Below are positions 43,821 to 52,650 of a stretch of DNA of 64,000 nt, one piece after another. The position numbers and the translations under genes are program-made. The notes under the pieces were generated by a model. The model was not told where the DNA came from. It did not search any database and was given only the letters and a program-made list of their open reading frames with translations. The DNA is from [Mycobacterium] nativiensis (GTDB taxonomy: Bacteria; Actinomycetota; Actinomycetes; Mycobacteriales; Mycobacteriaceae). The stretch lies in the NCBI RefSeq assembly GCF_020172685.1, contig NZ_CP083986.1:1081760-1145759 (forward strand). The letters run 5' to 3'. Numbering within the stretch: position 1 is the first letter of the stretch; every line of letters starts with the position of its first letter.

Positions 43821-44998
43821 CAGTACGACCGGGGCAGACCCAGCGACGTCTGCGCGACGAAGTTGAGGATCATCTCCCGGCTCACCGGTGCGATCCGGGC
43901 CAGTCGCGACACCGTCACCGCCGCGGCGATGCCGTATTCCTTGGTCAGGCCGTTGCCGCCGAGGGACTGCACCGCCTGGTCGACGGCCCGAGTCGAGGCC
44001 TCACCGGCGGCGTACTTGGCCATGTTGGCCGCCTCGGCGGCGCCGAAGTCATCACCGGCGTCGTACAGCGTCGCCGCCTTCTGCATCATCAGCTTGGCCA
44101 GCTGGATCTCGATGTGGTTCTGGGCCAGCGGATGCGACAGGCCCTGGTGCGAGCCGATCGGGGTCTTCCACACCTGGCGGGTGCTGACGTAGTCGACGGC
44201 CTTGCCGATCGCGAAGCGGCCCATGCCCACCGCGCTGGCCGCGCCCATGATGCGCTCGGGGTTCAGCCCGGCGAACAGCTGCGCGATGGCGGCGTCCTCG
44301 GAGCCGACCAGCGCGTCGGCCGGCAGGCGCACGTCGTCGAGGAACACCTGGAACTGGCGCTCGGGGCTGATCAGCTCCATCTCGATGGGCGTGTAGCTCA
44401 GTCCCGGGGCGTCGGTGGGCAGCACGAACAGCGCCGGCCGCAGGTTGCCGGTCTTGGCGTCCTCGGTGCGGCCGACCACCAGCATGGCCTGAGCCTGGTC
44501 AACGCCGGAGATGAATGTCTTCTGGCCCTTGAGGATCCAGTCCGAACCGTCGCGGCGTGCGGTGGTGGTGATCTTGTGCGAGTTCGACCCGGCGTCCGGT
44601 TCGGTGATGGCGAACGCCATGGTCAACGAGCCGTCGGCGATGCCGGGAATCCAGCGCTGCTTCTGCTCGTCGGTGCCGAACTTGGAGATGATGGTGCCGT
44701 TGATGGCCGGCGAGACCACCATCATCAGCAGGCCGCAGCCGCTGGCCGACATCTCTTCCATGACCAGCGAGAGCTCGTACATACCCGCGCCGCCGCCGCC
44801 GTACTCCTCGGGCAGGTTGACCCCGATGAAGCCGAGCTTGCCCGCCTCGCTCCACAATTCGTCGGTGTGCTGGCCTGCGCGGGCCTTCTCCAGGTAGTAG
44901 TCCTGGCCGTAATTCTTGGCCATCGCCGCGACGGCCTCGCGCAGTGCGCGGCGTTCGTCGTTCTCGATGAAGCTGGTGTCGCTCTGGGAATCGGTCAC
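43820..44998 (-). CDS. fadE12: Acyl-CoA dehydrogenase (FadE12-like)
   Basis: A 392-residue flavoenzyme. The start is GTG 44998, overlapping the accA2 stop by 4 bp (GTGA); the longer open frame upstream lies inside accA2. Acyl-CoA dehydrogenase signatures include AFAITEPDAGSNSHKITTTA (flavin/substrate loop), KTFISGVDQAQ and the C-terminal QSLGGNGLTKEYG with the catalytic-base Glu. Its close coupling to a biotin-dependent carboxylase suggests a branched or isoprenoid acyl-CoA substrate. It is the second dehydrogenase in the operon. Confidence 0.9.
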   Translation of the reverse strand: MTDSQSDTSFIENDERRALREAVAAMAKNYGQDYYLEKARAGQHTDELWSEAGKLGFIGVNLPEEYGGGGAGMYELSLVMEEMSASGCGLLMMVVSPAINGTIISKFGTDEQKQRWIPGIADGSLTMAFAITEPDAGSNSHKITTTARRDGSDWILKGQKTFISGVDQAQAMLVVGRTEDAKTGNLRPALFVLPTDAPGLSYTPIEMELISPERQFQVFLDDVRLPADALVGSEDAAIAQLFAGLNPERIMGAASAVGMGRFAIGKAVDYVSTRQVWKTPIGSHQGLSHPLAQNHIEIQLAKLMMQKAATLYDAGDDFGAAEAANMAKYAAGEASTRAVDQAVQSLGGNGLTKEYGIAAAVTVSRLARIAPVSREMILNFVAQTSLGLPRSY

Positions 44999-46983
44999 TG
45001 GGAATCTCCTTCTGCTTCGGATGCTGATTCGGGCTGTTCGACGCGGGCCAGCACGGCGCCGACCTCTACTTGGTCGCCGGGCTTGACGTCGAGCTGGGTG
45101 AGCACGCCGTCGGACGGTGCGCTGATGGTGTGTTCCATCTTCATGGCTTCCAGCCAGATCAGCGGCTGGCCGGCGCTCACCTGGTCGCCGACGGCTGCGC
45201 CCAGCCGGATCACGTTGCCGGGCATGGGCGCCAGCAGCGACCCCTGCGCGACCGCCGACTCGGGATCGGGGAACCGGGGCAACGCCACCAGGTGGACGCC
45301 GCCGGCGGGGGAGTCGACGTAGACGTCGCAGCCGTACCGGGCGACGGTGAACGTCCGGGCGACCCCGGCCGGGTCGGCCAGCACCACCTGATCCGGCGTG
45401 GACGACACCAGGGTGACATCGCCATTGACGATCAATCCGGTTCGGGTGAACCGGTATTCGACGCGGTGCTCGGTTCCGGCGTCGTCGACGTAGCCCTTGG
45501 ACTGAAATCCCGAGGCCAGGTTGCGCCAACCACCGGGGATGGAGCCGAATGCCTGCGCGGTGGCCCGATTGTGGGCGGCGTCGGCCAGGGCGGCCGCGAT
45601 CGCACTGGCCTGCACCATCGCGGGGTCGGCCAGCGGCGCCGACAATTCCGCCAGGCCGTGGGTGTCGAAGAACGCCGTGTCGGTGGCCCCGTCCAGGAAA
45701 GCTGGGTGGCGTAGCACGTTGACCAGCAGGTCGCGGTTGGTGCGAAGTCCGTGCAGCCGGGTTCGCGCCAGCGCGCCGGCGAGCACACTCGCCGCCTGCC
45801 GTCGAGACGGTGCGTAGCTGATCACTTTGGCCAGCATCGGGTCGTAGTGAATGGACACCGTCGACCCGCCGACGATGCCGGAGTCAAGCCGGACGCCGGT
45901 GCGTCGGGACAGGGACTCGAACTGTGCCGACACCCCCGGAACGTCTAGGGCGTGCACCAGCCCTGCCTGCGGCTGCCAGCCGTGGGCCGGATCCTCGGCG
46001 TAGAGGCGAACCTCGATCGAATGTCCCTGCGCGGCCGGCGGCTCAGCTTCCAGCCGGGCCCCGTCGGCCACTGCGATCTGCAGTTCGACCAGGTCGACAC
46101 CGGTGGTCTCCTCGGTGACCGGGTGCTCGACCTGCAGCCGGGTGTTCATCTCCAGGAAGTAGAACTCGCCGCGGGAGTCGGCCAGGAACTCCACGGTGCC
46201 CGCACCGGTGTAGCCGATCGCGCTGGCCGCCAGCCGGGCGGCCTCGAACAGCTTGGCGCGCATGCCGGGAGTGCGTTCCACCAACGGTGAGGGCGCCTCC
46301 TCGATGACCTTCTGGTGGCGGCGCTGAATCGAGCATTCCCGCTCGCCGACCGCCCACACCGTGCCGTGCTGATCGGCCATCACCTGGACCTCGATGTGAT
46401 GTCCGGTCGGCAGATAGCGCTCGCAGAACACCGTCGGATCCCCGAATGCGGACTCGGCTTCCCGCTGGGCGGCCGCAACCTCATCGGCCAGCGCCGACAG
46501 TTCGGTGACCACCCGCATGCCGCGGCCGCCACCACCCGCGGAGGCCTTTACCAGCACCGGCAGTTGGGCGGCGGTCACGGTTTCCGGGTCGAGTTCTTCG
46601 AGAACCGGCACGCCGGCGGCGGCCATCATCTTCTTCGACTCGATCTTGGAGCCCATCGAGATCACCGCGGCCACCGGCGGCCCGATCCAGGTCAGCCCGG
46701 CGGCCTGCACGGCAGCGGCGAAGTCGGCGTTCTCGGAGAGGAATCCGTAGCCGGGATGGATGGCGTCGGCGCCGGCGGCCTGGGCCGCGGCGATGATCGC
46801 CTGGGCCGACAGGTAGCTGGTGGTTTCCGGCAGGCGCACCTTCGCGTCGGCTTCGGCGACGTGCGGCATGCCCGCGTCGGGGTCGGTGTAGACCGCGACC
46901 GTGGCCAGGCCCAGACGGCGGCAGGTGGCGAAGACCCGTCGCGCGATCTCGCCGCGATTGGCCACCAGAACAGTGCTGATCAT
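44995..46983 (-). CDS. accA2: Acyl-CoA carboxylase alpha subunit AccA2 (biotin carboxylase + BCCP)
   Basis: A 662-residue protein from ATG 46983 (MISTVLVANRGEIARRVF). The biotin-carboxylase half has the ATP-grasp loop KASAGGGGRGMRVV, RDCSIQRR-like GERECSIQRRHQKVIEEAPS and EMNTRLQVEHPVTE. A BT/linker region follows, and the C-terminal BCCP domain has the biotinyl-lysine K615 in EAMKMEH. It carboxylates the acyl-CoA with AccD2, whose gene lies 40 bp upstream. The natural acyl-CoA is not established by sequence. Confidence 0.93.
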   Translation of the reverse strand: MISTVLVANRGEIARRVFATCRRLGLATVAVYTDPDAGMPHVAEADAKVRLPETTSYLSAQAIIAAAQAAGADAIHPGYGFLSENADFAAAVQAAGLTWIGPPVAAVISMGSKIESKKMMAAAGVPVLEELDPETVTAAQLPVLVKASAGGGGRGMRVVTELSALADEVAAAQREAESAFGDPTVFCERYLPTGHHIEVQVMADQHGTVWAVGERECSIQRRHQKVIEEAPSPLVERTPGMRAKLFEAARLAASAIGYTGAGTVEFLADSRGEFYFLEMNTRLQVEHPVTEETTGVDLVELQIAVADGARLEAEPPAAQGHSIEVRLYAEDPAHGWQPQAGLVHALDVPGVSAQFESLSRRTGVRLDSGIVGGSTVSIHYDPMLAKVISYAPSRRQAASVLAGALARTRLHGLRTNRDLLVNVLRHPAFLDGATDTAFFDTHGLAELSAPLADPAMVQASAIAAALADAAHNRATAQAFGSIPGGWRNLASGFQSKGYVDDAGTEHRVEYRFTRTGLIVNGDVTLVSSTPDQVVLADPAGVARTFTVARYGCDVYVDSPAGGVHLVALPRFPDPESAVAQGSLLAPMPGNVIRLGAAVGDQVSAGQPLIWLEAMKMEHTISAPSDGVLTQLDVKPGDQVEVGAVLARVEQPESASEAEGDSQ

Positions 46984-47023
46984 TGACTCTGCCTTCTGCA
47001 CTTCGCGCAAGCGCTCATCGCGC

Positions 47024-48619
47024 TCACATCCGGAAGACGCCGAAGTTCGACGTCCCCTCGACCGGGCCATTGGCGATGGCGGACAAACACATTCCCAAAA
47101 CGGTGCGGGTATCGCGCGGATCGATCACCCCGTCGTCGTAGATCATCCCCGACAGCACGAGCGGCAGCGACTCGGCTTCGATCTGCCCTTCGACCATGGC
47201 GCGCATGGCGGCGTCGGCCGCCTCGTCGACCTGCTGCCCGCGGGCCTCGGTGGCCGCCCGGTTCACGATGGACAGCACGCCCGCGAGCTGTGCCCCGCCC
47301 ATCACCGAGGACTTGGCCGACGGCCAGGCGAACAGAAAACGGGGATCGTAGGCACGCCCGCACATGCCGTAGTGCCCGGCGCCATAGGAGGCGCCGAGCA
47401 GCAGCGAGATATGCGGCACCGTCGAATTGGATACGGCGTTGATCATCATCGAGCCGTGCTTGATCATGCCGCCCTCTTCGTAGTCCTTGCCCACCATGTA
47501 GCCGGTGGTGTTGTGCAGGAACAGCAGTGGGGTGTCGGAGCGGTTGGCGAGTTGGATGAACTGGGTGGCCTTCTGGGATTCTTCGCTGAACAGCACCCCG
47601 CGCGCATTGGCCAGGATGCCGATCGGATATCCGTGCAGCCGTGCCCAACCCGTCACCAACGACGACCCGTAGAGCGGCTTGAACTCATCGAAGTCCGAGC
47701 CGTCGACGATCCGTGCGATCACCTCTCGCGGGTCGAACGGGATACGCAGGTCGGCGGGCACGATGCCGATCAGTTCTTCGGAGTCGAACAGCGGCTCGGT
47801 CACCGGTTTCGGCTTCGGGCCCTTCTTGGCCCAGTTCAGCCGGGCCACGATTCTCCGACCGATCCGCACCGCGTCAAGCTCGTCGTTGGCGAGGTAGTCG
47901 CCCAGCCCCGAAGTGCGCGAGTGCATCTCGGCGCCGCCGAGCGACTCGTCATCGGACTCCTCGCCGGTCGCCATCTTCACCAGCGGCGGCCCGGCCAGAA
48001 ATACCTTGGAGCGTTCCTTGATCATCACCACGTGATCGGACATGCCGGGCACATAGGCCCCACCGGCGGTGGAGTTGCCGAATACCAGCGCGATGGTCGG
48101 GATGCCGGCGGCCGACAGCCGGGTCAGGTCGCGGAACATCTGACCGCCCGGGATGAAGACTTCCTTCTGGGTCGGCAGGTCCGCCCCGCCGGATTCGACC
48201 AGCGAGATCACCGGAAGCCGGTTCTCGAAGGCGATCTTGTTGGCCCGCAGGATCTTGCGCAGTGTCCACGGGTTGGACGTGCCGCCTTTGACGGTCGGGT
48301 CGTTGGCGATGATCATGCATTCCACGCCTTCGACCGCACCGATCCCGGTGACCAGGCTGGCTCCGACCTGGAAGGCGCTGCCCCAGGCGGCCAGCGGGCA
48401 CAGTTCCAGGAACGGTGAGTCGGCGTCGACCAGGGCTTCGATGCGCTCTCGGGCGGTGAGCTTGCCACGGGAATGGTGGCGCTCGACGTACTTGGGTCCG
48501 CCGCCGGCGAGTGCCTTGGCGTGCTCGGCATCGATCTCGGCGAGTTTTTCGGTCAGCGCCGACGCCGCCTCGGTATAGGCGGTTGAGTTGGGGTCCAGGG
48601 TGGACTTCAGGGCCGTCAT
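47024..48619 (-). CDS. accD2: Acyl-CoA carboxylase beta subunit AccD2
   Basis: A 531-residue carboxyltransferase. The start is ATG 48619, overlapping the fadE13 stop by 4 bp. Crotonase-like carboxyltransferase motifs are VESGGADLPTQKEVF, FGNSTAGGAYVPGMSD, FLAGPPLVKMATGEE and, in the C-terminal half, FLHNTTGYMVGKDYEEGGMIKHG and LLGASYGAGHYGMCGRAY. This subfamily (long TGEE insert and GYMVG...GGMIKHG) is the methylcrotonyl/geranyl-CoA carboxylase type more than the propionyl-CoA type, which supports beta-methyl acyl-CoA substrates. Confidence 0.93.
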   Translation of the reverse strand: MTALKSTLDPNSTAYTEAASALTEKLAEIDAEHAKALAGGGPKYVERHHSRGKLTARERIEALVDADSPFLELCPLAAWGSAFQVGASLVTGIGAVEGVECMIIANDPTVKGGTSNPWTLRKILRANKIAFENRLPVISLVESGGADLPTQKEVFIPGGQMFRDLTRLSAAGIPTIALVFGNSTAGGAYVPGMSDHVVMIKERSKVFLAGPPLVKMATGEESDDESLGGAEMHSRTSGLGDYLANDELDAVRIGRRIVARLNWAKKGPKPKPVTEPLFDSEELIGIVPADLRIPFDPREVIARIVDGSDFDEFKPLYGSSLVTGWARLHGYPIGILANARGVLFSEESQKATQFIQLANRSDTPLLFLHNTTGYMVGKDYEEGGMIKHGSMMINAVSNSTVPHISLLLGASYGAGHYGMCGRAYDPRFLFAWPSAKSSVMGGAQLAGVLSIVNRAATEARGQQVDEAADAAMRAMVEGQIEAESLPLVLSGMIYDDGVIDPRDTRTVLGMCLSAIANGPVEGTSNFGVFRM

Positions 48620-49764
48620 GACTGGTATCCCAGGGTCTTGGCGGCCAGGGAGGTCAGGATTTCGGTGGTTCCCCCGCCGATGCCGATGATTCGCATGTCC
48701 CGATATTGGCGCTCCACCTCGGATTCGGCCATATAACCCATTCCGCCGAACAGCTGCACCGCCTGGTTGGCCACCCACTCGCCGGCTTCCACAGCGGTGT
48801 TCTTGGCGAAACACACCTCCGGGATGAGGAAGGCCTCGCCGGCCAGCTGCCGCTCGACGACGTGGTGGGTGTAGACCCGGGCCACATCGATGCGGCGGGC
48901 CATCTCGGCCAGCGTGTTCTGCACCGCCTGCCGCGAGATCAGCGGGCGGCCGAAGGTCTCCCGGTCCCGGCACCACGTCAGGGTCAGGTCCAGGCAGCGC
49001 TGCGCGCTGGCATACGCCTGCGCGGCCAGCCCGACCCGCTCGGAGACGAACGCCGAGCCGATCTGGGCGAATCCGGTGTTCTCGACACCGACCAGGTTCG
49101 CCGCCGGCACCCGGGCGTCGACGTAGGACAGCTCGGCGGTGTCCGAGGATCGCCAGCCCATCTTCTCCAGCTTGCGGCTCACCTCGAAGCCCGGCGTGCC
49201 CTTCTCGACCACCAGCAGCGACACCCCGGCCGCTCCCGGCCCGCCGGTGCGCACCGCGGTCACCACATAGTCGGCACGCACCGCCGAGGTGATGAAGGTC
49301 TTGGAACCGTTGACCAGGTAGTGGTCACCGTCGAGGCGCGCCGTGGTGCGCAGGTGACCGACGTCGGAGCCGCCGCCGGGCTCGGTGATGGCCAGCGAGC
49401 CGATCTTCTCACCGGCCAACGTCGGGCGGACGAACTCCTCGATGAGTCGGGCGTCGCCCGAGGCGATCATGTGCGGTACCGCGATACCGCAGGTGAACAG
49501 GGAGGCGAACACCCCGCCCGGCGCCCCGGCCTGGTGCATCTCCTCGCAGACGATCACCGCGTCGGCGCCGTCGCCGCCGCTGCCGCCGACCTCCTCGGGG
49601 AAGCCCGCACCCAACAGGCCGACCTCGGCGGCCTTGCGGTGCAGTTCGCGCGGCAGCTCGCCGGAGCGTTCCCACTCGTCGACGTGCGGTGAGATCTCGC
49701 GTTCGACGAAACCGCGCACGGTCTTGCGCAGCGCCTGGCGCTCGGCGGTAGTCCAGATACTCAC
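48616..49764 (-). CDS. fadE13: Acyl-CoA dehydrogenase (FadE13-like)
   Basis: A 382-residue flavoenzyme starting at GTG 49764 (SIWTTAERQALRKTVRGF), which overlaps the atuA-like stop by 4 bp. The extra upstream frame is spurious. Motifs are LAITEPGGGSDVGHLRTTARL, KTFITSAVRADYVV and the C-terminal QLFGGMGYMAESEVERQYRDMRI with the Glu base and FAD-binding tail. It would oxidise the acyl-CoA before carboxylation by AccA2/AccD2. Its stop is coupled to accD2. Confidence 0.9.
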   Translation of the reverse strand: MSIWTTAERQALRKTVRGFVEREISPHVDEWERSGELPRELHRKAAEVGLLGAGFPEEVGGSGGDGADAVIVCEEMHQAGAPGGVFASLFTCGIAVPHMIASGDARLIEEFVRPTLAGEKIGSLAITEPGGGSDVGHLRTTARLDGDHYLVNGSKTFITSAVRADYVVTAVRTGGPGAAGVSLLVVEKGTPGFEVSRKLEKMGWRSSDTAELSYVDARVPAANLVGVENTGFAQIGSAFVSERVGLAAQAYASAQRCLDLTLTWCRDRETFGRPLISRQAVQNTLAEMARRIDVARVYTHHVVERQLAGEAFLIPEVCFAKNTAVEAGEWVANQAVQLFGGMGYMAESEVERQYRDMRIIGIGGGTTEILTSLAAKTLGYQS

Positions 49765-51476
49765 AGTTTCCCTTCTGACAGCAGCTGTTCGGGTATCTCG
49801 AGATGACGGCTGCGCAGCCATTCGCCCAGCCCCTTGGCCTGCGGGTCGAATCGGGCCTGGTAGGCCACGCCTTTCCCGAGGATGCCCTCGATGACGAAGT
49901 TCACCGCGCGCAACTTCGGCAACAGGTGACGGGTGACCGGCAATTCAGCGGTCTCGGGCAGCAGTTCGCGCAGCTTCTCAGGAGTCAACGTGTGGGCCAG
50001 CCAGCGCCACTGCTCATCGGTGCGCACCCAGACCCCGACGTTGGCCGAGCCGCCCTTGTCGCCGCTGCGGGCACCGGCGATTGCGCCCAGTGGCGTCCGA
50101 CGGCTCGGGCCGGCCGGCAGCGGCTCGGGCAGGGCCGGCTCGGCGGCGGGAGCGAGTTCGAGGGTCTCGGCGCTGGACGGAATGGCCACCCGGGCGCCGT
50201 CGGCCTGCACGGCGACGTGCGGCACCTGTGTGGCATCGACATAGCCGGGGGTGAACACCCCGTAGACCTGGCCGTCACCGGGCGGGGCGGTGACACAGAA
50301 GCCGGGATAGCTGGCCAGCGCGAGCTCGATCCCGGCCGCGGAGAACTTGCGGCCCACGTTGGCCGGGTCGGGGTCGCGCACCACACAGTGCAGCAGGGCG
50401 CTGGCCGTCTCCTCGGTGTCGGCGTCGGGGTGGTCGGTGCGTGACAACGTCCACTGGAGCTCGGCCGGCCGGACGGTCATGGCCGCCTCGAGCTGCGTGC
50501 GCACCAGCTCGGCTTTGGCCTCGATGTCCAGTCCGGTCAGCACGAAGGTGGTGGCGTTGCGGAACCCGCCGATGCTGTTCAGCGAGACCTTGTAGGTGGG
50601 TGGCGGGGCCTCGCCGGTCACGCCCGAGATGCGTACCCGGTCCGGGCCGTCGGCCGACAGCTCGATGCTGTCCATCCGGGCGGTGACGTCGGGATTGGCG
50701 TAGCGGGCGCCGGTCACCTCGTAGAGCAGCTGCGCGGTGACGGTGTCGACGCTGACCAGTCCGCCGGTGCCGGGATGCTTGGTGATCACCGAGGACCCGT
50801 CGGCGTGAATCTCCGCGAGCGGGAATCCGGGGTGCAGCATCTGCTGGGTGGGAATCTCGGTGAAGAAGGCGAAGTTGCCGCCGCTGGCCTGGATTCCGCA
50901 CTCGATCACGTGACCGGCGACCACCGCCCCGGCGAGCTGGTCGTAATCGGTGCGAGCCCACCCGAAGTGGGCGGCGGCCGGGCCGACGATCACCGACGCG
51001 TCGGTGACCCGGCCGGTGATCACGACGTCGGCGCCACCGGCCAGGCACTCGACGATGCCCCAGCCGCCCAGGTAGGCGTTCGCGGTCAGGGGCGTGCCCA
51101 ATCCGAGCTCGGCGGCGCGGGGGAGCAGGTCATCGCCTTCGACGTGGGCCACCTTGGCGGGGATGCCGAGACGGTCGGCCAGTTGCCGTACCGCGTCGGC
51201 CAGGCCGGCCGGATTGAGCCCGCCGGCGTTGGCCACGATGCGAACGCCCTTGTCACGGGCCAGGCCGAGGCATTGTTCGAGCTGGGTGAGGAACGTCTTG
51301 GCGTAGCCGCGCTCCGGATGCTTCATCCGGTCGCGCCCCAAGATCAGCATGGTCAGCTCGGCCAGGTAGTCACCGGTGAGAAAGTCCAGTTCACCGCCGG
51401 TGAGCATCTCGTGCATCGCTGCGTGGCGGTCGCCGTAGAAGCCCGAGCAGTTTCCGATCCGAACCGCTGCTGTCAT
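49761..51476 (-). CDS. AtuA-like DUF1446 protein
   Basis: About 571 residues from ATG 51476; ATG 51488 is 4 codons upstream and equally possible. The N-terminal DUF1446 domain (about 1-360) reads IGNCSGFYGDRHAAMHEML, then LDFLTGDYLAELTMLILGRDR and VANAGGLNPAGLADAV in pattern. The C-terminal part (about 460-560) has AGARSGDKGGSANVGVWV, a separate conserved module. AtuA is required for citronellol/geraniol degradation in Pseudomonas, though its chemistry is unclear. Heading an operon with two acyl-CoA dehydrogenases, an acyl-CoA carboxylase and a hydratase, it suggests terpenoid or branched acyl breakdown. It is divergent from rpmF. Confidence 0.85.
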   Translation of the reverse strand: MTAAVRIGNCSGFYGDRHAAMHEMLTGGELDFLTGDYLAELTMLILGRDRMKHPERGYAKTFLTQLEQCLGLARDKGVRIVANAGGLNPAGLADAVRQLADRLGIPAKVAHVEGDDLLPRAAELGLGTPLTANAYLGGWGIVECLAGGADVVITGRVTDASVIVGPAAAHFGWARTDYDQLAGAVVAGHVIECGIQASGGNFAFFTEIPTQQMLHPGFPLAEIHADGSSVITKHPGTGGLVSVDTVTAQLLYEVTGARYANPDVTARMDSIELSADGPDRVRISGVTGEAPPPTYKVSLNSIGGFRNATTFVLTGLDIEAKAELVRTQLEAAMTVRPAELQWTLSRTDHPDADTEETASALLHCVVRDPDPANVGRKFSAAGIELALASYPGFCVTAPPGDGQVYGVFTPGYVDATQVPHVAVQADGARVAIPSSAETLELAPAAEPALPEPLPAGPSRRTPLGAIAGARSGDKGGSANVGVWVRTDEQWRWLAHTLTPEKLRELLPETAELPVTRHLLPKLRAVNFVIEGILGKGVAYQARFDPQAKGLGEWLRSRHLEIPEQLLSEGKL

Positions 51477-51569
51477 CCGCAATCCCATCCCTCAACCAAC
51501 CGGTAGGTTAGCCGGTACCGCCGGTGTCACGTCAAGGTGCGTCGAGCCCGTCGGGAGCGCCCGGCGTGT

Positions 51570-51616
51570 GCGGCGGTCCCAGCTTTACCCCTTCCTCGTC
51601 GGGCATCGCTGAACCG
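51570..51616 (+). repeat. Dispersed 47-bp repeat, copy C (upstream of rpmF)
   Basis: Begins GCGGCGGTCCCAGCTTTACC and ends CGGGCATCGCTGAACCG. It is collinear with copy A (inside uvrD1, opposite strand) and copy B at 55569-55615. It lies in the 244-bp gap between the atuA-like start and rpmF, just upstream of the predicted rpmF promoter. Confidence 0.7.
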
Positions 51617-51630
51617 TCGTATTGCCAATT

Positions 51631-51660
51631 TTGGAGCCGACGCAGGTCACCCGCTATCCT
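51631..51660 (+). promoter_or_regulatory. Candidate rpmF promoter
   Basis: TTGGAG (51631-51636), 18 bases, then TATCCT (51655-51660, fits TANNNT). The predicted start is near 51667, giving a leader of about 55 bases containing the strong ribosome site GAGGAGAGG before ATG 51721. This core lies 15 bp downstream of the dispersed repeat copy C. Confidence 0.45.
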
Positions 51661-51720
51661 TTCGGAAGTCCCGCCGCTGGCGTTTAGCGGCACTATGTCA
51701 ACTTGAGGAGAGGCTCGACC

Positions 51721-51894
51721 ATGGCCGTGCCGAAGCGCAGGATGTCGCGCGCGAACACCCGTAGTCGCCGCGCGCAGTGGAAGGCCGAGGAAACTGGCCT
51801 GGTCAACGTGTCAGTCGCCGGTCGTGCGCACAAGGTGCCGCGCCGGTTGCTGAAGGCGGCTCGCCTGGGCCTGATCGACCTCGACCGTCGCTAA
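51721..51894 (+). CDS. rpmF: 50S ribosomal protein L32, cysteine-free form
   Basis: A 57-residue basic protein ([20 protein letters not shown] start) of the large ribosomal subunit. It lacks the CxxC-CxxC zinc ribbon of canonical L32, so it is the zinc-independent form, as I recall for M. tuberculosis RpmF. ATG 51721 follows GAGGAGAGG with 9 bases between. Two stop codons (TAA TAA) end the frame and a hairpin follows. Basic clusters KRRMSR, RSRR and [10 protein letters not shown] contact rRNA in the family. Confidence 0.95.
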   Translation: MAVPKRRMSRANTRSRRAQWKAEETGLVNVSVAGRAHKVPRRLLKAARLGLIDLDRR

Positions 51895-51895
51895 T

Positions 51896-51920
51896 AAGGC
51901 TCCGACACGAGCGGAGCTTT
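51896..51920 (+). terminator. Hairpin after rpmF
   Basis: GCTCCG (51899-51904) pairs with CGGAGC (51912-51917), flanked by AA upstream and TTT downstream, immediately after the double stop. It probably attenuates or ends the rpmF transcript before mprA; the U-run is short. Confidence 0.5.
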
Positions 51921-51957
51921 ACCCACCAGAGCGCCCTTCAATGATTGGATAGCAGTT

Positions 51958-52650
51958 ATGGCTACCCGGGTACTGGTTGTAGATGATGACCGCGCAGTGC
52001 GTGAGTCGCTGCGCAGGTCTCTCTCGTTCAATGGCTATTCGGTCTCATTGGCCACCGACGGCGTCGAGGCGCTCGAGGCGATCACCAGCGACCGGCCGGA
52101 CGCGATGATCCTCGACGTCATGATGCCGCGGCTGGACGGCCTGGAGGTCTGTCGTCAGCTGCGCAGCACCGGTGACGATCTGCCGATCCTGGTGCTGACC
52201 GCCCGCGACTCGGTCTCCGAGCGGGTCGCCGGCCTGGACGCCGGCGCCGACGACTACCTGCCGAAGCCGTTCGCGCTGGAGGAGTTGTTGGCGCGGATGC
52301 GTGCGCTGCTGCGCCGTACCACCGCCGAGGACCTGTCCGAGTCGGTCGCGATGTCGTTCGAGGACCTGACGCTGGACCCGGTGACCCGTGAGGTCACCCG
52401 CGGTGAGCGCCAGATCAGCCTGACCCGCACCGAATTCGCGCTGCTGGAGATGCTGATCGCCAACCCGCGCCGGGTGCTCACCCGCAGCCGCATCCTCGAA
52501 GAGGTGTGGGGCTTCGACTTCCCGACCTCGGGTAACGCGCTTGAGGTCTACATCGGGTACCTGCGTCGCAAGACTGAAGCCGAAGGGGAGCCACGGCTGA
52601 TCTACACCGTTCGCGGTGTGGGTTACGTGCTTCGTGAGACCCCACCCTGA
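51958..52650 (+). CDS. mprA: Response regulator MprA
   Basis: A 230-residue OmpR-family regulator. The receiver domain has [10 protein letters not shown], phosphoacceptor D53 in [16 protein letters not shown] and the Lys in [13 protein letters not shown]. The winged helix (about 130-228) ends [13 protein letters not shown]. Near-identity of the visible motifs to M. tuberculosis MprA (Rv0981) and the following mprB-pepD order fix the name. It controls envelope stress genes including sigE and its own operon in M. tuberculosis. Its stop overlaps mprB by one base. Confidence 0.95.
   Translation: MATRVLVVDDDRAVRESLRRSLSFNGYSVSLATDGVEALEAITSDRPDAMILDVMMPRLDGLEVCRQLRSTGDDLPILVLTARDSVSERVAGLDAGADDYLPKPFALEELLARMRALLRRTTAEDLSESVAMSFEDLTLDPVTREVTRGERQISLTRTEFALLEMLIANPRRVLTRSRILEEVWGFDFPTSGNALEVYIGYLRRKTEAEGEPRLIYTVRGVGYVLRETPP

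Noticed and set aside
44999..45529. N-terminal extension of the FadE12-like frame into accA2
   Set aside because: The 4-bp GTGA junction with accA2 and the family N-terminus support GTG 44998; the extension has no similarity to dehydrogenases.
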